This document shows positions 7,387 through 11,761 of a DNA stretch of 11,761 bases, piece after piece. Positions within the stretch are counted from its first letter, which is position 1, and every line of letters starts with the position of its first letter. The notes below the pieces were generated by a model. That model had not been told where the DNA came from, did no database searches, and saw nothing but the letters and a program-made list of their open reading frames with translations. The position numbers and the translations under genes were made by a program. This stretch comes from Patescibacteria group bacterium (GTDB lineage: Bacteria > Patescibacteriota > Minisyncoccia > Moranbacterales > UBA1568), in NCBI GenBank assembly GCA_030917745.1, contig JAUPUC010000026.1, forward strand, positions 1-11,761, given 5' to 3'.

Positions 7387-7935
7387 ATGAGTAATCAGGC
7401 ACGAAAAATTTTGTTGATAGATGATGATGTTAATATTCGGGGTCTGTATGTGGATGTGTTACGAGAAGAGCATTACGATGTTCGCGAGGCGAATGATGGG
7501 TTGGAGGGTTTAGAGATGGCGAATCAGATTGTACCTGATATTATTGTGTCAGGTATTATCATGCCGCGTATGGATGGGTTCCAGCTCGTTGAAGCTTTGC
7601 GAAAAAATGTCGCTCTGGCCGATGTTCCGATTGTTTTCCTCTCACATTTGGGGCGCGAAGAGGATGAGATTCGAGCTAAATCTCTCGGTGTAAGAGATTT
7701 TATTGTCCAGAGTATCGTCACACCAACAGAGGGGATGAATCGAATCAAAGGTATTCTCGAGAATAAAGAGTATTGCGTGAATATTGATCCGCATAGCTTA
7801 GATGCCGAAAGACTCTCACGAGAGCTCGGTATTGACGAAAATTTTAATACGCCGGATGGCGGAAAGTGGGTACTCCGACTCCGACTGAGGAATTTAGAAA
7901 AACAGCAGTTTGACGCTGAGTTGATTGCTGAATAG
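7387..7935 (+). CDS. Receiver-domain (response regulator-like) protein lacking the phospho-acceptor Asp
   Basis: Residues 6-124 of this 182-residue protein form a receiver fold. KILLIDDD gives the acidic pair D12-D14, MPRMDGF (59-65) marks the loop after the active strand, and FLSHLG (84-89) has S86 at the conserved Ser/Thr site. The strand before MPRMDG reads PDIIVSGIIMP, with Gly56 where the phosphorylated Asp should be. The conserved Lys is also replaced (FIVQS, Q108). Classical phosphorylation is therefore unlikely. The tail (about 125-182) has no recognisable DNA-binding helix-turn-helix. ATG 7387 is chosen because MSNQARKILL fits the family start; GTG 7354 is in frame and would add 11 residues. 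No Shine-Dalgarno sequence precedes either. It is first in a unit with recJ, and no histidine kinase is nearby. What it senses or binds is unknown. Confidence 0.88.
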   Translation: MSNQARKILLIDDDVNIRGLYVDVLREEHYDVREANDGLEGLEMANQIVPDIIVSGIIMPRMDGFQLVEALRKNVALADVPIVFLSHLGREEDEIRAKSLGVRDFIVQSIVTPTEGMNRIKGILENKEYCVNIDPHSLDAERLSRELGIDENFNTPDGGKWVLRLRLRNLEKQQFDAELIAE

Positions 7936-7953
7936 GATTTTTTTGAGTGATAT

Positions 7954-9657
7954 ATGGCCGAGTGGAAATTTCGTATACCGGAGCGAAAAACGCTACCGGG
8001 GTCTCTCTATTCCGTAGTTGCATTATTGCTGGAACAGCGAGGCTACATACAGGAAGATGAGCGGGTTCGCTTTCTTTCCCCGCAGTATGATCGTGATTTA
8101 CATGATCCATTTTTGTTTTCTCAAATGGAACGGGTTATTGAACGTATCGGAAATTCTCTCAAACGGAATGAGACAATTGGTATTTTTGGCGATTATGATG
8201 CTGACGGTGTCACATCATCAGTGGTCATGCGAGAGGCGATACAAAATCTCGGAGGCCATGTTGTAGTCTATATTCCTCAGAAGGATACCGAGGGTCATGG
8301 ATTGAATACGCAGGCGCTTGATTTTTTCACCAAAGAGGGCGCTCGACTGATTATGACTCTTGATTGTGGGATGATGAATCATGAAGAGATTGATGAAGCC
8401 AATATGCTCGGGCTAGATGTCATCATCATTGATCACCACCATGTGCCTGAAATATTGCCATCCGCATACGCGATTATCAATCCAAAACTCACCGGTGAGA
8501 CATACCCATTTCGAGAGCTCTGTGGAGCAGGAACAGCCTTTAAAGTCGCGCAGGCACTTTTTCGACGTCTCGCGCCCGAACAGGAGGATCAGGTGAAATG
8601 GCTGCTTGATATCGTCGCGACGGGGACGGTCGCGGATGTCATGCCACTGGTGGGGGAGAATAGAGTGTTAGTGACGTACGGTTTGATTGTGCTCTCTCGC
8701 ACAAGACGGGTTGGATTCCAAGAGATGTTTCGAGTAGGGCGGATGCCTTTTAATGGCGACAAGAAACCATCTGCTCGAGACATTGCTTTTCAGATCGCGC
8801 CACGCATAAATGCCGCTTCCCGTATGGCTCACGCCATGTTGGCGCATGATTTATTGATGGAATCAGATGTGGACGTGGCTGGACAACTTGCCGTTGATCT
8901 TGAAAATCATAACAATGCTCGTCGGAAACTCAGTACTGAAACGACAGAGCAAGTGAAGACGCTAGTTCTGTCGGAGTATCAGGATAAGAAGTTTATTTTT
9001 GCGGTAGGTGAGACATACCCTTTCGGTATCGTTGGGCTTATTGCGGGACGTATTGCTCATACGTACCGTAAGCCTACTTGTGTGCTCTTTCGAGGATCTA
9101 CTGAAAGTATGGGATCATTTCGGAGTATTCCCGAATTTAATATTATTGAGGCTATCGAAAAGTGTGCTGATTTACTGGTGAAGTTTGGCGGGCATAGTCA
9201 GGCCGCTGGCATGACGATTAAGAATGAGAATCTGGATGCGTTTTATGAACGTTTTAGTGCATTGGTGGAGGGCGCTCTTCGCGAAGTGATCACTGAGCCA
9301 GAAATATGGATAGACATGGAAATACAGCCCACCGATATTGTTCCACAACTTGTGACGGATATTGCTCGATTTGCTCCCTTTGGTGAAGGAAATACCGAAC
9401 CAGTATTTTCTCTGTCGGATATGCGAGTGAAACAAGTCCGTTTTGTCGGAAGTGGAAACAAACATATGAAATTCACCCTGGAATCACCAGATGGATTGAG
9501 AGTATTTGATGCCATCGGTTTTTCTCTCGGTGAACGATTTTCGTCGATTGTCGAGGGAGATCGGCTTGATATTGCCTTCACTTTGGAGGAGAATGTATGG
9601 AATGGGCGTTCGTCCATTCAGCTGAAATTAATCGATATATATCGGAAAGGAGAGTAG
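7954..9657 (+). CDS. recJ: Single-stranded-DNA-specific exonuclease RecJ
   Basis: RecJ degrades single-stranded DNA 5' to 3' in recombination and mismatch repair and needs divalent metal. The 567 residues are close to the E. coli length of 577. The DHH-phosphoesterase motifs are in order: GDYDADG (79-85), DCG (137-139), DHHH (160-163), and the CGAGTAFK (190-197) and ATGTVADVMPL blocks. APRINAASR (282-290) is the family 'APRiNAaGR' with Ser replacing Gly. The DHHA1 motif GGHSQAAGM starts at residue 412. The remaining C-terminal region fits the OB-like domain, with APFGEGNTEPVF. All expected metal ligands are visible, so it should be active. The start lies 18 bases after the receiver-protein stop. 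The stop TAG falls within the region that also carries the next gene's ribosome binding site, indicating a shared transcript. Confidence 0.97.
   Translation: MAEWKFRIPERKTLPGSLYSVVALLLEQRGYIQEDERVRFLSPQYDRDLHDPFLFSQMERVIERIGNSLKRNETIGIFGDYDADGVTSSVVMREAIQNLGGHVVVYIPQKDTEGHGLNTQALDFFTKEGARLIMTLDCGMMNHEEIDEANMLGLDVIIIDHHHVPEILPSAYAIINPKLTGETYPFRELCGAGTAFKVAQALFRRLAPEQEDQVKWLLDIVATGTVADVMPLVGENRVLVTYGLIVLSRTRRVGFQEMFRVGRMPFNGDKKPSARDIAFQIAPRINAASRMAHAMLAHDLLMESDVDVAGQLAVDLENHNNARRKLSTETTEQVKTLVLSEYQDKKFIFAVGETYPFGIVGLIAGRIAHTYRKPTCVLFRGSTESMGSFRSIPEFNIIEAIEKCADLLVKFGGHSQAAGMTIKNENLDAFYERFSALVEGALREVITEPEIWIDMEIQPTDIVPQLVTDIARFAPFGEGNTEPVFSLSDMRVKQVRFVGSGNKHMKFTLESPDGLRVFDAIGFSLGERFSSIVEGDRLDIAFTLEENVWNGRSSIQLKLIDIYRKGE
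9648..9654 (+). promoter_or_regulatory. Strong Shine-Dalgarno site that fixes the start of the next gene
   Basis: AGGAGAG (9648-9654), at the very end of recJ, is 5 bases before GTG 9660. It is the clearest ribosome binding site in the window, and it decides the start of the small gene in favour of GTG 9660 rather than the upstream in-frame ATG 9597. Confidence 0.75.
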
Positions 9658-9659
9658 GC

Positions 9660-10040
9660 GTGAAGTTATATCCAGTTGGCCAGGTTGTTTGTGTGAGACT
9701 GAAATGTACCAAGCAACGATTTCGATGGTGTCTGGGGGTGATTCTGGACAATCCGGGGTTCGGGCATCGGTCAAATACAAGAGTGGTCTCTGTTCATTGG
9801 GAGGAAGATGTCTCGCGGGTCAGCATGGGTACTCCTGAGAGTATCGGATGGTTTGGTTCCGAGCCGCACCTGCATGACCCTGTGCGTCTTTTGATTGCTC
9901 GAACTTCCGCCCGGACATTTTTGCAAGCCTTTGCCCATGGTCAGGTACTTTCACAACGTCGACGATATCAGGTCAGGTTATCAAATATTTGTCCGGCTGA
10001 TCCGCACGTACTTTTTCGAGAGATATTTGAGTGTACGTAA
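9660..10040 (+). CDS. Small basic protein of unknown function
   Basis: I do not recognise this 126-residue product. It is rich in Arg and His, has five cysteines (11, 16, 24, 111, 125) that do not form a zinc-finger spacing I know, and has no signal peptide or membrane segment. The N-terminal part (VGQVVCVRL, then FRWCLGVILD) looks like paired beta strands. Evidence that it is a real gene: a strong ribosome binding site, a start 2 bases after the recJ stop, and a terminator hairpin that begins inside its stop codon. An upstream ATG at 9597 would extend it into recJ by 21 residues, which is less likely. Co-transcription with recJ could mean a role with DNA ends, but that is only inference from position. 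Confidence 0.72.
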   Translation: MKLYPVGQVVCVRLKCTKQRFRWCLGVILDNPGFGHRSNTRVVSVHWEEDVSRVSMGTPESIGWFGSEPHLHDPVRLLIARTSARTFLQAFAHGQVLSQRRRYQVRLSNICPADPHVLFREIFECT

Positions 10041-10069
10041 ACTGCCCAGAACCTTGGGCAGTTTTCTTT
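10039..10069 (+). terminator. Intrinsic terminator overlapping the stop codon of the recJ unit
   Basis: AAACTGCCCA (10039-10048) pairs perfectly with TGGGCAGTTT (10055-10064) around a six-base loop. The T-rich GTTTTCTTT overlaps the 3' arm. The first two stem bases are the last two of the TAA stop. Confidence 0.88.
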
Positions 10070-10086
10070 AGGAAAACCTTGAGATA

Positions 10087-10095
10087 TGGTAGAGT
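10087..10095 (+). promoter_or_regulatory. Extended -10 promoter element for the RNase HI gene
   Basis: TGG followed by TAGAGT (10090-10095) forms an extended -10 box without a good -35. It ends 6 bases before ATG 10102, so the transcript would be leaderless or start just before the second ATG at 10108. Confidence 0.45.
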
Positions 10096-10101
10096 AAGAT
10101 T

Positions 10102-10545
10102 ATGTTTATGGAAAAAATTGTATTGTATACTGATGGTGGCTCGCGAGGAAATCCGGGGCCATCAGCACTTGGGGTGCATATTGAGACGCTTGGTAAAAGC
10201 TATGGCGAGTTTTTAGGTGAGAAAACAAACAATGAGGCAGAATACGCGGCGATTGTTTCGGCCCTGAAGAAAGTAAAATCACTTATCGGAAAAGAACGAG
10301 CCAAGAAAGCTTCTCTCGAAGTGCGTATGGATAGTGAGTTAGCATGTAAACAGCTAAATCATGAGTATAAAATTGAAAATGCAAAACTGCAGCCACTTTT
10401 TCTTGAGGCGTGGAATCTGACTTTGGATTTCGGGGAAGTTATTTTTGTCCACGTACCGAGAGAACAGAATACCTTGGCTGATGCGGAAGCGAATAAAGCG
10501 ATGGACTTTGTTTTGAAACAGCCAGATCTCCTCAAGAATCTCTAA
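10102..10545 (+). CDS. Ribonuclease HI family protein
   Basis: RNase HI cuts the RNA strand of RNA-DNA hybrids, removing primers and R-loops. All four catalytic acidic residues are visible: D11 in YTDGGSRGNPGP, E47 in TNNEAEYAA, D77 in RMDSELA and D127 in LADAEANKAMD. Length is 147 residues, near the usual size of about 150. The NNEAEY form and the absence of the E. coli basic handle place it with the RNase HI group common in Gram-positive bacteria, archaea and CPR rather than with E. coli RnhA. ATG 10102 (MFMEKIVLYTDGG) and ATG 10108 (MEKIVLYTDGG) are both possible starts; neither has a ribosome binding site. It lies between a terminator and a long spacer, so it is probably transcribed alone. 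Confidence 0.95.
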   Translation: MFMEKIVLYTDGGSRGNPGPSALGVHIETLGKSYGEFLGEKTNNEAEYAAIVSALKKVKSLIGKERAKKASLEVRMDSELACKQLNHEYKIENAKLQPLFLEAWNLTLDFGEVIFVHVPREQNTLADAEANKAMDFVLKQPDLLKNL

Positions 10546-10570
10546 GTATCTCTCTCAAATTTCATCGAGG

Positions 10571-10673
10571 GAAAACAAGAATATTTCGAGATGGAAACTT
10601 TGAAAAGTGCGGAAGGCTATCAAGATAACCTGACAAGCTTTGAGAGGTTTACAGCCGAAATATTCTCGTTTTC
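10571..10673. repeat. 18-bp imperfect inverted repeat in the spacer before the adaptor gene
   Basis: GAAAACAAGAATATTTCG (10571-10588) is the reverse complement of CGAAATATTCTCGTTTTC (10656-10673) except at one base. The 67-base interior can form smaller hairpins, for example AGG-C-TAT (10614-10620) with ATA-A-CCT (10625-10631). A second pairing, CTCTCAAA (10552-10559) with TTTGAGAG (10639-10646), would cross the long stem. The 197-base spacer 10546-10742 holds no gene I can support. It could be a structured RNA, a leader, or a short palindromic element; it has no T tract after the right arm, so it is not a normal terminator. Confidence 0.6.
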
Positions 10674-10727
10674 ACTGATAAGCAACCTTTTTTGCTTTCC
10701 TTGTGCGGTGAGATTTGGGGTAGATAC

Positions 10728-10733
10728 TATAAT
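10728..10733 (+). promoter_or_regulatory. Consensus -10 box for the adaptor gene
   Basis: TATAAT (10728-10733) matches the -10 consensus fully and ends 9 bases before ATG 10743. No good -35 is found at 16-18 bases; TTGTGC at 10701-10706 is too far away. The placement predicts a leaderless or nearly leaderless mRNA. Confidence 0.5.
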
Positions 10734-10742
10734 ATAAAAAAT

Positions 10743-11741
10743 ATGTTTGGAGGAAAAAAGAAAGTTATTGGCGTGCTGATCTTAGTGGCGGGTATCTGCG
10801 GGGTATGGTACTGGTGGCATTCGCGACCGCCAAAAGCACTGTGGGTGAGTGAGGCAGTGGTGCGTGGCGATGTACTTGAAACAGTATCCGTAGTGGGTAA
10901 GCTTGAGCCAAATGAATATGCAGATCTCTCCTTTCTGACTCTTGGAACGGTTAATAAGATACTTGTTGAGCAGGGCGGGGTGGTACGGCAGGGAGATGTG
11001 TTAGCAGCGCTTGATACTGCTGTTTTGCAATCAGAAATAAGGAAGGCACGCGTGGCGCTTTCGATAGCAGAAGAGAATGAGAGGTTAGCTCGTCGGAGCT
11101 GGGATGATTTAAAGCCGGAAGAACAATCAGTCAAAAAATTGACCACGAAGCAGGCTCGAGAAAATATCCAAGCGATTCGAGTAGAAACAGAGAAAAGCAG
11201 CTTGGTGGCTCCTATTGATGGGACGCTTTCGAAGTTAGATTTACGAGTCGGCGAAACGGTTACTGCCGGCAGGGTAATCGGGAGGGTTTCCGGAACACAA
11301 AGTTTTGTTTTGAAGGCTGATGTTCCTGAAGCAGATATTGCCAAAATAACACTTGGGAAATCGGCAGAAGTGACTTTTGACGCGTTGTCTTCTGATGAGA
11401 AATTCAGAGCGACCGTTATTTCTATCGAGCCTTCCTCGACAGTGATTCAGGATGTTATTTATTATACGGTTACTTTTGATCTGCCAGAGCAAGATACAAG
11501 ATTGAAAGAAGGTATGAGCGCGGATATCGATGTCATGATTTCTGAGCGGAAGCAGGTGCTTGTGGTTCCTTATCGTGCGCTGGGACGAGAGGGCGCTCGC
11601 GTGTTTGTAGAAGTAGCGCAGAGTGGAGTCTCATCGGAGCGTCGATATATCGAGACGGGGGTTGAAGGTGATGACGGGCTTACCGAGGTGCTTTCGGGGC
11701 TAAATGATGGTGAGCAGGTGATTGTGAGTAAGACGAAATAA
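10743..11741 (+). CDS. Periplasmic adaptor / membrane-fusion protein of MacA-HlyD type
   Basis: Such proteins sit on the outer face of the membrane and couple an ABC transporter to export of lipids, peptides or drugs. This 332-residue protein has an N-terminal anchor (VIGVLILVAGICGVWYWW, 8-25). The first lipoyl half follows (about 60-95, VNKILVEQGGVVRQGDVLAALD), then a short alpha hairpin (about 95-150). The second lipoyl half is around LVAPIDGTLSKLDLRVGE (154-171). A beta barrel (about 185-265, ending LKEGMSADIDV) and a membrane-proximal domain (268-332, LVVPYRAL and GLNDGEQVIVSK) complete the fold. The hairpin is short, as in adaptors that do not reach an outer-membrane channel. ATG 10743 places the anchor at the N terminus; TTG 10692 would add 17 unlikely residues. 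The next gene overlaps its stop, as in adaptor-ABC operons. Confidence 0.93.
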   Translation: MFGGKKKVIGVLILVAGICGVWYWWHSRPPKALWVSEAVVRGDVLETVSVVGKLEPNEYADLSFLTLGTVNKILVEQGGVVRQGDVLAALDTAVLQSEIRKARVALSIAEENERLARRSWDDLKPEEQSVKKLTTKQARENIQAIRVETEKSSLVAPIDGTLSKLDLRVGETVTAGRVIGRVSGTQSFVLKADVPEADIAKITLGKSAEVTFDALSSDEKFRATVISIEPSSTVIQDVIYYTVTFDLPEQDTRLKEGMSADIDVMISERKQVLVVPYRALGREGARVFVEVAQSGVSSERRYIETGVEGDDGLTEVLSGLNDGEQVIVSKTK

Positions 11742-11761
11742 TGTTTTATCTGGCTGCAAGA
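11741..11761 (+). CDS. Start of a downstream gene, cut by the window edge
   Basis: The adaptor stop and a new ATG share a base (TAATG, 11739-11743). The visible product is MFYLAAR, too short to identify. By context it should be an ABC transporter permease or ATPase; the hydrophobic-then-basic opening fits a permease slightly better. Confidence 0.45.

Noticed and set aside
9597..9659. N-terminal extension of the small gene after recJ
   Set aside because: The 21 extra codons overlap recJ in another frame, and the strong AGGAGAG is placed for GTG 9660 instead.
10571..10673. Signal recognition particle RNA
   Set aside because: The size and long closing stem are suggestive, but the conserved GGAA-tetraloop domain with its AGCAG partner is absent.
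10680..10697. Hairpin AAGCAA / TTGCTT as a terminator
   Set aside because: Only six base pairs, few G-C pairs, and no T tract after the stem.
10692..10742. TTG start giving a 349-residue adaptor protein
   Set aside because: It would place 17 poorly hydrophobic residues ahead of a normal membrane anchor and would put the TATAAT box inside the gene.
1..11761. Mobile element, CRISPR array, toxin-antitoxin or defence island
   Set aside because: No transposase, integrase, short direct-repeat array, paired small genes of that type or composition break was seen; gene content is housekeeping.

Overview
The window reads as a compact, moderate-GC bacterial chromosome segment with every gene on the + strand and a standard genetic code (UAA, UAG and UGA all terminate genes). 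Several proteins resemble those of Patescibacteria (Candidate Phyla Radiation): the short isoaspartyl-methyltransferase-like protein with a GSGSGW motif, the NNEAEY-type RNase HI, the stand-alone receiver protein with a 'TP-E--N-IK-IL' end, and a short-hairpin membrane-fusion protein. This placement is an inference from motif style; no rRNA or ribosomal protein is present to test it. It is core chromosome, not a mobile or defence island: I see no transposase, integrase, CRISPR array, tRNA or phage gene.

Layout. Bases 3-455 are the 3' end of a glycosyltransferase-like gene closed by a strong intrinsic terminator (474-513). lepA (elongation factor 4) follows. A new promoter at 2451-2479 precedes trxA, a YjbQ-family gene and a protein-L-isoaspartate methyltransferase-like gene. 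A promoter at 3940-3968 sits directly on the start codon of mltG, which is followed 8 bases later by an unrecognised multi-spanning membrane protein. dnaJ stands alone behind a near-perfect CIRCE operator (6074-6100) and ends in a terminator (7283-7309). A promoter at 7308-7337 then drives a receiver-domain protein that lacks the phospho-acceptor Asp, recJ, and a small unknown gene with a clear ribosome binding site; the terminator hairpin of this unit begins inside the last stop codon. An RNase HI gene follows, then a roughly 200-base spacer with an 18-bp imperfect inverted repeat, a TATAAT box and a MacA/HlyD-type adaptor gene. The adaptor's stop codon overlaps the start of a further gene cut by the window edge.

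How the genes fit together. LepA and DnaJ serve translation and protein folding, thioredoxin and the methyltransferase-like protein serve protein maintenance, MltG acts at the cell wall, RecJ and RNase HI handle nucleic acids, and the adaptor begins an export operon. The most informative observations are regulatory: the CIRCE/HrcA control of a lone dnaJ, and a set of -10 boxes placed 6-9 bases before ATG (mltG, RNase HI, adaptor), which suggests leaderless mRNAs in a genome where convincing Shine-Dalgarno sites are rare. I did not find a clear, previously undescribed multi-gene system. The best novelty candidates are the degenerate receiver protein, the structured spacer before the adaptor gene, and two unrecognised proteins.
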